Source of the DNA: an uncultured Clostridia bacterium
GTDB lineage: Bacteria > Bacillota > Clostridia > UMGS1883
DNA length: 64,000 bases
Direction of reading: 5' to 3'
NCBI GenBank assembly: GCA_947626145.1
Contig: CANQRB010000001.1
Coordinates: 372,001 to 436,000 of the forward strand
A program made the translations under genes and the position numbers. Every line of letters begins with the position of its first letter. Positions within the stretch are counted from its first letter, which is position 1. Shown here one piece after another: positions 42,404 through 49,507 of the stretch. The notes under the pieces were generated by a model, which did not search any database, was not told the origin of the DNA, and saw nothing but the letters and a program-made list of their open reading frames with translations.

Positions 42404-42497
42404 CTTAACATAAGTGTCAAGTCTTTTCTCGTTTTGCGTGCTGTTTTTATGAAGCAGGCTTTGCTATAATATCATCATAAAGCTCAGGAGGTTGCCT

Positions 42498-42899
42498 ATG
42501 AATATCGGAAAGACTATAAGAGAGTTGAGGCAGAACAGAGGTATTACGCAGGAGGACTTCTCGGAAGCGCTGCGAGTGTCCGTCCAAACGGTTTCCCGCT
42601 GGGAAAACGGCGTCAATGCTCCGGATCTGTCAATGCTCCCTCAGCTTGCTGTATATTTTGGAGTGACCACAGACTATTTGCTGGGCTTGGAAAGGAATAA
42701 TACTATGGCAAAGCTTATCAAAACCACGGAAACCTTTGAACTCGCCTCTAAACAGGAGGCCGAAGAGATGGTGCTGAAATTCAAGGGCGAGAAATTTCCC
42801 CTCTTGAAGGATTACAAGATCAGTGCCGACGGCAACAGAGTAATACTCGAAGTCACAAAGGAATTTAACAGCGAGTTGGACAGCATGAGGTTTGACTGA
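42498..42899 (+). CDS. XRE family regulator with C-terminal extension
   Basis: The 133-residue protein has an N-terminal XRE HTH (IRELRQNRGITQEDFSEALRV, then SVQTVSRWENG). A short beta-rich C-terminal domain of about 60 residues follows, which I do not recognise. CAGGAGG lies 6-7 bases before the ATG at 42498. A TATAAT at 42465-42470 lies upstream, but its -35 box is poor. It is followed by a second XRE gene in the same direction. Confidence 0.8.
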   Translation: MNIGKTIRELRQNRGITQEDFSEALRVSVQTVSRWENGVNAPDLSMLPQLAVYFGVTTDYLLGLERNNTMAKLIKTTETFELASKQEAEEMVLKFKGEKFPLLKDYKISADGNRVILEVTKEFNSELDSMRFD

Positions 42900-42961
42900 T
42901 TTGCGGCGGCTCTTCGGTTGAAATCCTATCCGGATAGGCGTCCGTCTATCCGGATTTTCTA

Positions 42962-42989
42962 TTGATTTCTCCGAAATTTGTGGTACAAT
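42962..42989 (+). promoter_or_regulatory. Promoter of the second XRE gene
   Basis: TTGATT (42962-42967) and TACAAT (42984-42989) are separated by 16 bases. They lie about 22 bases before the ATG. Confidence 0.6.
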
Positions 42990-43011
42990 GTAAGTAAAAG
43001 GAGGAATCAAA

Positions 43012-43782
43012 ATGCAAACTGTCGGTGAAAAAATCGCCTCCCTGCGTAAGGGAAAATCCATGACTCAGGAGGAGCTGGCCGCCAACCTTGGCGTGTCGGC
43101 TCAGTCGGTCTCAAAATGGGAGAACGGCGTTACCATGCCGGACATTCTGCTGCTGCCGGTGATCGCCGGGATTTTTGACGTGACCGTGGACGAGCTGTTT
43201 TCAATAGAAAGGCCGGAAAGAATAAGCTCTTTCCCCGTGAATGAAACTCCCTCCGCCGTTCACAGGGCGGTCATAGATACCATGTGGGCATGGTGTCAGG
43301 ATAACGACCCGGATATGACGCTGAAAAGTCTCCGATCAACCCCTCAGCGGAACACAGGCTTTTTGTCGAGACAGGCCGGCGCCGTATATGCCAATAAGGA
43401 CATAGCTTTAGTCTGGCTTCCGGGTGAGAAGGAATCCCTGCCTATGCTGGAGGATGAGAGCATATCGGAGCTGCTGACCGTGCTTGCGGATCCCTATGTC
43501 CGCAGGATTATGAAGCATTTGATTGAAAATCCCGTTGCCTATACGGTTTCATCCATTGCCGTTCGCTGCGGCATGGATGAGGAAAATGCCCGTAATGTCC
43601 TTGAAAAGCTGGAAAGCCTCAGCTTTGTTTTAAAGCAGACTGTGGACATAGGCACGGGAGAATGTCTTGACGTTTACAATTTCAGCGGCGGGCACAAGGT
43701 AAAGCTTCTGGTGTATCCGATTTTATCTCTCGCGGGGCGGCTGGCGGACTTCCATGAAGACTGGAGCGGGTTCCGGAATTAG
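43012..43782 (+). CDS. XRE family regulator with C-terminal winged-helix-like domain
   Basis: The 256 residues start with an XRE HTH (IASLRKGKSMTQEELAANLGVSAQ in parts, then SVSKWENG). The rest has a linker and a region around 150-215 (ELLTVLADPYVRRIMKHLIENP, then AVRCGMDEENARNVLEKLESL) that looks like an ArsR-type winged helix. The combination suggests a two-domain DNA-binding regulator. AAAGGAGGAATCAAA precedes the ATG. The target is unknown. Confidence 0.75.
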   Translation: MQTVGEKIASLRKGKSMTQEELAANLGVSAQSVSKWENGVTMPDILLLPVIAGIFDVTVDELFSIERPERISSFPVNETPSAVHRAVIDTMWAWCQDNDPDMTLKSLRSTPQRNTGFLSRQAGAVYANKDIALVWLPGEKESLPMLEDESISELLTVLADPYVRRIMKHLIENPVAYTVSSIAVRCGMDEENARNVLEKLESLSFVLKQTVDIGTGECLDVYNFSGGHKVKLLVYPILSLAGRLADFHEDWSGFRN

Positions 43783-43867
43783 ACAGAAAAAACAAATCAA
43801 GGACAAAAAAATCTCTCCTTTTGTCCTTGATTTGTAATAATAAATGTGATATAATAACATTGTATAT

Positions 43868-44215
43868 GGGGCCGTAACGGCTTCGACGGGGATGTTGAAG
43901 CTTGGGAAGCGAGCCGCGGCGGGAACCGCGATAAAATCCCAACCTAAAATTAAACGCTAACAATAATAGTTTAGCTTACGCGGCCTAAACTGGCCCGTCG
44001 TCCTTACCCGGAGTACCGCGGCCGGGATAAGGGCGTCACTCAGCGGTGAACGTGATACGGTTAAGCTTTGCGCCGTACATGACAAATGAAGCTACTGAAA
44101 CCGGAAGGCCGTCAACAGCCGTCCGGCGGAGGGAACGTTAAACTGTTGACTGCGCTCGGAGACGCCCGGGTGGAGATGTTTTCGGACAGGGGTTCAACTC
44201 CCCTCGGCTCCACCA
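43868..44215 (+). ncRNA. ssrA: Transfer-messenger RNA (tmRNA)
   Basis: The 5' end GGGGCCGTAACGGCTTCGAC pairs with the 3' end CGGCTCC before the encoded ACCA tail, forming the tRNA-like acceptor stem. The T-arm (GGGGTTCAACTCCCC-type) is present. The tag frame starts at GCT 43956 and ends at TAA 43986-43988; it encodes ANNNSLAYAA, preceded by the alanine from the charged tmRNA. The last three residues are YAA rather than the more common LAA. tmRNA and SmpB rescue stalled ribosomes and tag the nascent chain for proteolysis. Confidence 0.97.
44192..44215 (+). other. Candidate prophage attachment site in the 3' end of ssrA
   Basis: The T-arm and acceptor 3' end of tmRNA genes are a frequent integration target. 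Phage genes begin within 350 bases. Because the acceptor end is intact here, the phage would have brought a replacement copy or integrated without harming the gene. The matching right-end copy would be outside the window. Confidence 0.5.
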
Positions 44216-44217
44216 AA

Positions 44218-44276
44218 AATAAAATCCCGTGGTTATGGAAAACTTCAAGTTTTCCGCATAATCACGGGATTTTATT
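44218..44276 (+). terminator. tmRNA terminator
   Basis: A long stem (AATAAAATCCCGTG with its complement, then an inner AAAACTT/AAGTTTT arm) begins 2 bases after the ACCA end of ssrA and ends in a T-rich arm. Confidence 0.85.
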
Positions 44277-44319
44277 CGATTACTGATTTTATATTTTTAA
44301 AGTGAATTTTATGTTTTGA

Positions 44320-44361
44320 TGCAACATTTTAACCGCCATGCAACACGAAATGCAACACGAA
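44320..44361. repeat. Direct repeats of TGCAACA near the prophage end
   Basis: TGCAACA occurs at 44320 and as TGCAACACGAA at 44339 and 44351; the last two are a 12-base tandem. Short direct repeats close to an attachment site are typical arm-type binding sites of tyrosine integrases. The integrase gene itself is not in the window. Confidence 0.5.
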
Positions 44362-44422
44362 TCTATTTAATTAAAACAAACGCTATCATAAGGCAGTCAT
44401 TGGCTACCGTGTTTTTCATGTG

Positions 44423-44440
44423 AATTTTCACGTGAAAATT
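44423..44440. promoter_or_regulatory. 18-bp perfect palindrome, possible operator
   Basis: AATTTTCACGTGAAAATT is perfectly self-complementary and lies about 35 bases upstream of the -35 box of the plus-strand phage promoter. Its placement suits a repressor or activator site. Confidence 0.55.
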
Positions 44441-44475
44441 TTTCAAAAATTTTTAAAAAAATTTCAAAAAAGGTA

Positions 44476-44504
44476 TTGACAAGTACGCAAATAGGTGATA
44501 TAAT
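44476..44504 (+). promoter_or_regulatory. Consensus promoter of the small phage genes
   Basis: Perfect TTGACA (44476-44481) and perfect TATAAT (44499-44504) are separated by 17 bases. They lie 57 bases upstream of the first small gene. This is among the best sigma-A promoters in the window. Confidence 0.92.
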
Positions 44505-44560
44505 AACAACATAATCACCGAACAGGGGATAAACAAAAACCAAAAAACGGAGGAATTAAC

Positions 44561-44782
44561 ATGAAAATTAAAAAATTGTACAATCCCGTTTCCATGCCGG
44601 ATAGCATGGTACTGGAAGACTTGAACGGGAATTATTTCCGGTTCTATGTGAACATGGGTACACAGTACCCCATCACGGAAGATGCTCTCAGGCCTGTGCC
44701 GGGCTTCGCCCCGGTGGGGTTGAACGGCACCGAAGCTGCCCCATATATGTATAAAATAATGGGGCTGGAAAAGGAGGAATAG
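44561..44782 (+). CDS. Small phage protein, function unknown
   Basis: The 73 residues (KIKKLYNPVSMPDSMVLEDL and on) have no recognised domain. The acidic C-terminus ends GLEKEE. GGAGGAATTAAC precedes the ATG. It is the first of three genes behind a consensus promoter, which suggests expression in the lysogen, where most other phage genes would be silent. Confidence 0.6.
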   Translation: MKIKKLYNPVSMPDSMVLEDLNGNYFRFYVNMGTQYPITEDALRPVPGFAPVGLNGTEAAPYMYKIMGLEKEE

Positions 44783-44785
44783 AAA

Positions 44786-45247
44786 ATGATGCAGTTTAAC
44801 AATTTTAATGAAATGATCCGGTGGATCACCGCCAAGGAACGGGAACACACGGCAATAATCGGTACCAGCCTGGAATACGGCCAGGGAATGTCCCACGAAG
44901 ACGCGCTGCGCATCGCCGCGGGTGAAGATCATACGGAATATGTATTGCAGCGCCTGCGGGACGAGGGGTATAACCCGGACGACCTGACCGCCAACGGTGA
45001 TTTATATGAATACGGCGGTCACACCAACGAAAACATTTATGGCCGGGACGACCGTAACGCAAACATTACCATTCAAACCCTGCGCCAACAATACGGCCTG
45101 ACCCAACAGGCGCTGGCGGATGCGACCGGCATCCCCAAGCGAACCCTGGAAAACTGGGAACAGGGCCGGGCCTGCCCAAAGGATTACATCGTGAACATGA
45201 TAGCCAAATTCCTTGAAAATCTGGCCGAAACAGGAAAATTAAATTAA
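44786..45247 (+). CDS. Phage protein with C-terminal helix-turn-helix
   Basis: The 153 residues have an unrecognised N-terminal half (about 1-90). An XRE-type HTH follows at the C-terminus (IQTLRQQYGLTQQALADATG, then IPKRTLENWEQGRACP). Such proteins are common in gut Firmicutes phages and may regulate lysogeny, though a classical repressor has its HTH at the N-terminus. GGAGGAATAGAAA precedes the ATG, 3 bases after the previous stop. Confidence 0.7.
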   Translation: MMQFNNFNEMIRWITAKEREHTAIIGTSLEYGQGMSHEDALRIAAGEDHTEYVLQRLRDEGYNPDDLTANGDLYEYGGHTNENIYGRDDRNANITIQTLRQQYGLTQQALADATGIPKRTLENWEQGRACPKDYIVNMIAKFLENLAETGKLN

Positions 45248-45263
45248 AAAAGGAGTGTCGAAT

Positions 45264-45473
45264 ATGCCGAAAGAAAAGGAATACCGCGTCCACGTCTGGG
45301 GCGACGTGGTGACGGTGGAAAAGGTGTTCACCAGCAACAGCCGGGATTGCAAACAACACATGATCAATCACGGCGCCGATCATTGCGTAATCACTGACAT
45401 GAACGGCCGGAAGCTGGTACGGGCGGAACGCGGTTACGATGGCACAATACATTATGTTTCCGATTATGATTGA
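45264..45473 (+). CDS. Small phage protein, function unknown
   Basis: The 69-residue protein (EKEYRVHVWGDVVTVEKVFT and on) appears to be a small alpha/beta fold and has two Cys-free basic patches. AAAGGAG lies 8 bases before the ATG at 45264. It ends the three-gene unit and is followed by a terminator. No family is recognised. Confidence 0.55.
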   Translation: MPKEKEYRVHVWGDVVTVEKVFTSNSRDCKQHMINHGADHCVITDMNGRKLVRAERGYDGTIHYVSDYD

Positions 45474-45492
45474 TGGACAGACAGACCGCCAC

Positions 45493-45529
45493 AAAAAATA
45501 CAGGCGCCGCGGGGCGTCTGTATTTTCTT
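45493..45529. terminator. Bidirectional terminator between early and late phage genes
   Basis: AAAATACAGGCGCC and GGCGTCTGTATTTT form a 14-bp stem with one G:U pair and a 4-base loop, with T-runs on both strands. It separates the convergent plus-strand unit and the minus-strand late region. Confidence 0.85.
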
Positions 45530-45540
45530 ATGCGGGAAAA

Positions 45541-46110
45541 TCAGTCTTTGACGATAGCGCGGTAATACGCCTTGAGCTTTTCCTCCGCCTCGCCGCCGTC
45601 GGCGTCCGTCAAAAAGTCGTGGGCAAGATCGGCGTAAAAGTTGGGATTATTTACGTTATGCTTTTTGGCCGTGTTGTAATAATCGCTGTACATCATGTTC
45701 ATGGTCAAATTCCACATTTCGGGTTTGACGGTTATTTCGCGAGTCTCAGCGAACGGCGCCGTTTGCGCAACCGTCCAGTGAGGGCCGGTGGTGCCGTCGG
45801 CGTTTTTCATATGGGCGGCCCAGCTTTTTGCCATGTCGGCATCATCTGTCTCATAGCTTTTCTCCCATTCACGGCGGGGTTCCGCATGATGATATTCACT
45901 CTTGTAGTGGGCGCCGTGGCGGGCCTCGTTGTAATCGTTGGAATGGCTTTCGTCCAGACCGTCAACCATGCGCAGGATTTCCATGTTTGACATAATGTCA
46001 AGCAGGCAGTGAATATCTTTCGTGGCCTGTCTCGTCAATTCGGGGTTGCGTTTCTCAGCTTCGACCAATCTTTCAAACTCATCTCGAACTTTGGCGTAAT
46101 ATTTGTTCAT
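45541..46110 (-). CDS. Uncharacterised phage protein, helical
   Basis: The 189-residue protein has an N-terminal helical part (KYYAKVRDEFERLVEAEKRN) and a conserved-looking segment with KDIHCLLDIMSNMEIL. A His/Tyr/Glu-rich middle (HYKSEYHHAEPRREWE) and a helical C-terminus follow. I do not recognise a named domain. It is the last gene of the late minus-strand region, after a BclA-like gene. AGGGGGCGTAATT precedes the ATG. Confidence 0.6.
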   Translation of the reverse strand: MNKYYAKVRDEFERLVEAEKRNPELTRQATKDIHCLLDIMSNMEILRMVDGLDESHSNDYNEARHGAHYKSEYHHAEPRREWEKSYETDDADMAKSWAAHMKNADGTTGPHWTVAQTAPFAETREITVKPEMWNLTMNMMYSDYYNTAKKHNVNNPNFYADLAHDFLTDADGGEAEEKLKAYYRAIVKD

Positions 46111-46122
46111 AATTACGCCCCC

Positions 46123-46533
46123 TTAGCACAATTTTGTTACCGTGATATCCGCGTTGGCGACCGTGAGGGCTACTGTGGAACCGTTGGAAATAGATACACT
46201 GACAGTTTCATTACAGCAAACCTGAATTAACGTAGTCAAACTTACAGAATAAATGTTATCAACCGCGGTTGTAACAGTGGCCTGAGCGCCGGGGATATTT
46301 ACACCGTTGGTCTGTATGTTGACAACAGCGGTCCCGGCGGCGGCGGTGGCTACATTTCCATTAAATGTGACCTCATAAATGCCGGGCTTGCGCAGATTTA
46401 CAACGCCGGTGCCGGGCTGGTGGGTGGCAGCGGCACAGCAGGCGCGGCCGCCGGTCTGAATTCGGGTAGACGCGTACAGTACGGGCGCGTTTACATTGAC
46501 GGTCTGAGCCGCCACATTTACAGCATTAACCAT
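46123..46533 (-). CDS. Uncharacterised phage-associated protein, beta-sandwich type
   Basis: The 136 residues are rich in Val, Thr, Ala and Asn and low in charge. Regular beta-strand phrases (VVNLRKPGIYEVTFNGNVAT, then VVNIQTNGVNIPGAQAT) resemble the C1q/TNF-like or BclA C-terminal jelly roll. Two CC pairs (GRACCAA and QVCCNE) stand out. It could be a trimeric surface or virion protein. GAGG precedes the ATG. Function is not known. Confidence 0.6.
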   Translation of the reverse strand: MVNAVNVAAQTVNVNAPVLYASTRIQTGGRACCAAATHQPGTGVVNLRKPGIYEVTFNGNVATAAAGTAVVNIQTNGVNIPGAQATVTTAVDNIYSVSLTTLIQVCCNETVSVSISNGSTVALTVANADITVTKLC

Positions 46534-46648
46534 AATAAAAACCTCCTGAAAAATTGTGGGGAGCGTTTCCGCCCCCCATTGTGTTATAAATACATCAATA
46601 GTCCCCGATGGGGCAAGCGTACAGCAGGAAATTTATGTATTTTTGAAT

Positions 46649-47314
46649 TTAGGCAACAATACCGCTGTTGCCGCAGCCACAGCCGCAGGAACCAAAGCCC
46701 CAGCCGTTCAAGGACTGATACGGGCTAACAGTGGGATATGCGGGTACAGGCGTGGGCCTGAGCGCGTTTATAATGTTTGTTGTCTGCGTTGCCTGACTGA
46801 GCTGCATCTGGTAAGCGTTTACCTGAGCCTGAAGGTCGTCGATCTTGTTCTGGCACAGGAAGTCAAGTATCTTTTGAGTGTTGGCCGTTCCGGCGCTGAT
46901 TATGTCGCAAGTGTTCTTTGCGTTTTCATACCGTACCGAATCAATGTTCCTGTTGGTCTCACAGCAACACTGCTGATTTTGCGCCCCAACGTTGTAGATA
47001 GCCTGCTGTGTGCCGTTGAAACCGTTAAGCATTGTGGTGTTCATGGCATAGAAGCCGTCGCAAAGACCGCTCTGGATGCCCCTGACAGCGCTTTCCAGGT
47101 TGTTGAAATTCATGTCCTGGCAAAGGTCGCCGCGGGTAAGAGCGCCCTGAAGGGAGCCGTTATTGCCCCAGCCGTTGTTGCCCCAACCCATAAGGGCGAA
47201 GATCAGGAAGATGATAACCCAGATGTAGTTTCCGCCGAAACAGTCATCTCCGTAGTTGCCGCGCTGGTTCTGGCCCATAAGATAGCCGTCCAGCACACCG
47301 TTTGTTTCTGTCAT
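46649..47314 (-). CDS. Uncharacterised phage-associated membrane protein with CCC motif
   Basis: The 221-residue protein has a single hydrophobic helix near 30-44 (IWVIIFLIFALMGW), a Gly/Asn/Trp-rich linker, a helical middle with QQCCCETN, and QKILDFLCQNKIDDLQAQVNAY. The C-terminus is Pro-rich and ends in CGCGCGN. The family is common beside phage lysis genes in Clostridia, as far as I recall, but has no assigned role. The ATG at 47314 has AGGAG 8 bases upstream. Confidence 0.6.
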   Translation of the reverse strand: MTETNGVLDGYLMGQNQRGNYGDDCFGGNYIWVIIFLIFALMGWGNNGWGNNGSLQGALTRGDLCQDMNFNNLESAVRGIQSGLCDGFYAMNTTMLNGFNGTQQAIYNVGAQNQQCCCETNRNIDSVRYENAKNTCDIISAGTANTQKILDFLCQNKIDDLQAQVNAYQMQLSQATQTTNIINALRPTPVPAYPTVSPYQSLNGWGFGSCGCGCGNSGIVA

Positions 47315-47372
47315 TTCTGACACTCCTTTATAAAATATTTTTAAAGCGTTGCCGCTTTAAATCAAAAGAAAA

Positions 47373-47402
47373 GAGCCGTACACGTTTCCACGCATACGGC
47401 TC
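47373..47402 (-). terminator. Late-operon terminator, GAGCCGTA type, copy 1
   Basis: On the minus strand GAGCCGTATGCG pairs with CGTGTACGGCTC and is followed by TTTTCTTTT. Two inner pairs are G:U on the minus-strand RNA and would be A:C mismatches on the other strand, so the minus-strand transcript is the functional one. Related copies are at 56023 and 60807. Confidence 0.75.
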
Positions 47403-47412
47403 AAGGCTCTGC

Positions 47413-47649
47413 TTATCCCGGGAGATTTACCCCGTTTTGGCGTGCAAATTGCACAGGGTCAACGCCCCGTGTTTTGCACAGATTTTCATATACCTGTTTA
47501 AGGTCTGTTTCACTTTTCAAGCCGCCGTTCTGGTTTTGCACCAGCGGCATAACGTTTTTCAAATTGGGATTTTGCGAAACCATGTTCATAAGCATTTGCA
47601 TGGGGTTCCCGCCCCGCATCAGCTGTATAAACTGCATGGGGTTCATCAT
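47413..47649 (-). CDS. Small Met/Asn/Gln-rich phage protein
   Basis: The 78 residues begin NPMQFIQLMRGGNPMQMLMN and end in DPVQFARQNGVNLPG. The composition, with many Met and Asn residues and a short helical core, is that of a family often seen beside the genes on either side; no function is known. It overlaps the upstream gene by 4 bases (ATGA). A terminator follows at once. Confidence 0.6.
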   Translation of the reverse strand: MMNPMQFIQLMRGGNPMQMLMNMVSQNPNLKNVMPLVQNQNGGLKSETDLKQVYENLCKTRGVDPVQFARQNGVNLPG

Positions 47650-48116
47650 TTGCCCGAGCCTCCTTTTTTGCTTTCGGCGGGCTTATTGAATAATTCCTCT
47701 ACCCGCTGTTTAAGCTCGTCGAACTCTCCCCGGGGCACAAACTCAACCGGGGCGGGCTGCGGCGTTTCCGCCGGAGCGGGAGCTTCCACCAGCCGGAAAA
47801 CATGAAGGTTTGCCGTGCCGTTGTTGTTGTCAAACTGTTTAATGTATATTTGTTTATGCCCCAAGTCAGTGAAAATGTTCATTGAACCGTCAAGCGGTAT
47901 CTGCGCCGCGTTGGCTTCCTCGTAGCCTGTCACAGCCCGGGCGTTTATCACCGGCCCGCCCTGGGGCGGCATAGGCTGAGCCGGAGGCGTCATTTGCTGC
48001 TGCAAATTGGCGATACGTTCCTGCGCCGACATGGCGGGGTTATACGGCATGGGCGTATAATACGGCTGCGCCTGAGGGCCGTAGGCGGCCCCGTAAGGGT
48101 TATAATAGTTCGGCAT
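47646..48116 (-). CDS. Pro/Tyr/Gln-rich phage protein with coiled-coil end
   Basis: The 156 residues open with a low-complexity NYYNPYGAAYGPQ-type stretch. A possible beta domain with GSMNIFTDLGHKQIYIKQF follows, then a Pro/Ala linker and a C-terminal coiled coil (FDELKQRVEELFNK). Proteins of this kind are found in gut phage late regions. A structural or host-surface role is possible. It follows the endolysin gene after 8 bases. Confidence 0.58.
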   Translation of the reverse strand: MPNYYNPYGAAYGPQAQPYYTPMPYNPAMSAQERIANLQQQMTPPAQPMPPQGGPVINARAVTGYEEANAAQIPLDGSMNIFTDLGHKQIYIKQFDNNNGTANLHVFRLVEAPAPAETPQPAPVEFVPRGEFDELKQRVEELFNKPAESKKGGSGK

Positions 48117-48124
48117 ATAAGAGA

Positions 48125-49042
48125 TTACACCCCTTTTATGTATTTGACGGCGTTTAAGACCATCTCAGCGACCTCCGCGCGGCTTGCGGGCCTGTCCGGC
48201 GCAAACTTGCCGCTGCCGTCGCCGTGGACTATCTCCAAAGCGGCAAGCTCATGTATTTGCTTTTCCGCCCAGTGGTTGGAAACGTCCGTAAATCTTATGC
48301 CCTTTGTCAGCCCGGCCAAGTTAAGATAATACCTGATACCGCTCTGCACTATGCGGGCCCAGCCGTTCTCGGTCTTTTCCACGTCTATTTGCGTACCCGC
48401 CAAACTTACGCCGTACAACTCATACTCCGTCCCCGCGCCGTAACGCACATTGAGAAAGCTGTCGGGGTCGGTAACGGTGTAAGCCTCGGTTTTGCCTGCC
48501 TTTAAGTTTGTCGGCTTATGTACTATGAAATAATATTTGACCTCATTTTTGAAGAAATTCCAGTCGGCGTCCAGTCTTGCCGCCGCGTTGGAAGCCGGGT
48601 CATTGATCAGCACGTTATTTCCCCGTATTCCGTACCACAATACGAAATGGCCTGAGCTTGTCCAGCGTCCCTTACCCATACAGGCGATAACGTAATCTCC
48701 CCGTTTGACAGCGTTGTAAGCGGCCAAATGCTCCGCCGCGCCGGGCTTATGGTACAGGCTTGCGCCGTTAAGCTGTTCGCATTTTAATCCGAATTTTTTG
48801 AAATACGGGGTAAAAAATGCGTAATAAGTGCCCTGATTGGCGGCCTTGTACCCGTTGGCCAAACTCCACTTGGCGGCCTCGAGGGGCGTTTCCGCAGGGT
48901 CGGCCCATTCGGCCGCAGCCATCGCCGCCGCCGTGGGGCCGCACCCTGACTTGCCGAGGTTTGTATTTTCCCCGCTGGTGCTGTATTCGTAATTCTTCCA
49001 GCGGCTGTCCGTCTGCATATATGAAACCGGTTTAAAACTCAT
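48125..49042 (-). CDS. Phage endolysin: C39-like peptidase, SH3 and SLH domains
   Basis: The 305 residues show an N-terminal papain-like C39 peptidase with Cys34 in GKSGCGPTAAAMA, His132 in SSGHFVLWYG and Asp148 in INDPA. A bacterial SH3 domain (about 186-243, TDPDSFLNVRYGAGTEYE) and a single S-layer homology module (about 249-303, FTDVSNHWAEKQIHELAALEIVHG) follow. The peptidase would cut peptide cross-links in the wall, and the other two domains would hold it there. No signal peptide is present, so release depends on the holin. Its start overlaps the holin stop. Confidence 0.88.
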   Translation of the reverse strand: MSFKPVSYMQTDSRWKNYEYSTSGENTNLGKSGCGPTAAAMAAAEWADPAETPLEAAKWSLANGYKAANQGTYYAFFTPYFKKFGLKCEQLNGASLYHKPGAAEHLAAYNAVKRGDYVIACMGKGRWTSSGHFVLWYGIRGNNVLINDPASNAAARLDADWNFFKNEVKYYFIVHKPTNLKAGKTEAYTVTDPDSFLNVRYGAGTEYELYGVSLAGTQIDVEKTENGWARIVQSGIRYYLNLAGLTKGIRFTDVSNHWAEKQIHELAALEIVHGDGSGKFAPDRPASRAEVAEMVLNAVKYIKGV

Positions 49043-49494
49043 TTTTCGCCCTCCTTCATTTCATTGTCAAGCGCATGGGAGGCCACCTCAAGCCCTCTTG
49101 TCAGCCATTCTGGCACGTTGACGCCGATAAGGACAAGGTTTTCCAACACGCTGCGGATTTCGTTGATTATGAACGTGGCCAAGGTGAACCATCCGAATAA
49201 TGCCGTCCAGCTCAAATCTATGCCAACCTGAGCGCCCATATCGGCGAAGGTGGAGGCCACGAAAAAGGCTATGCCGATAACTACCCAGTATCCCACCTTT
49301 TTCATGATACCTTTCGCGCCCTTGTTGGAATTTTCGGTGCTTGTTTCTTTGGCTTTCCAAATTCCCGTTATGTAATCCACCACTTCCAGCACCAGAAACG
49401 CGGCGAACAGATACCAGTATTTTCCCAGCGCCGCCGACAGCAGTGTTATTGCCGCCGCGCCTATGGTGTTGATTTTGTTTATAATAGTATTCAT
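49039..49494 (-). CDS. Phage holin family protein
   Basis: The 151-residue protein has three or four hydrophobic helices (about 10-40, 66-86, 90-120) and a short charged C-terminus. The layout matches the toxin-secretion/phage-lysis holin family (LVLEVVDYITGIWKAK is typical). It opens the membrane so that the endolysin can reach the wall. The stop overlaps the endolysin start by 4 bases. GGGAGGCGTAAAAC precedes the ATG. Confidence 0.88.
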   Translation of the reverse strand: MNTIINKINTIGAAAITLLSAALGKYWYLFAAFLVLEVVDYITGIWKAKETSTENSNKGAKGIMKKVGYWVVIGIAFFVASTFADMGAQVGIDLSWTALFGWFTLATFIINEIRSVLENLVLIGVNVPEWLTRGLEVASHALDNEMKEGEK

Positions 49495-49507
49495 GTTTTA
49501 CGCCTCC

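Noticed and set aside
42498-43782. Toxin-antitoxin or abortive-infection module formed by the two XRE genes
   Set aside because: Each is a regulator with its own promoter region. Neither neighbour looks like a toxin, and both lie outside the prophage.
46123-46533. Host spore surface protein of the BclA type
   Set aside because: Only the C-terminal jelly-roll composition is similar. There are no collagen-like repeats, and the gene is inside a phage late region.
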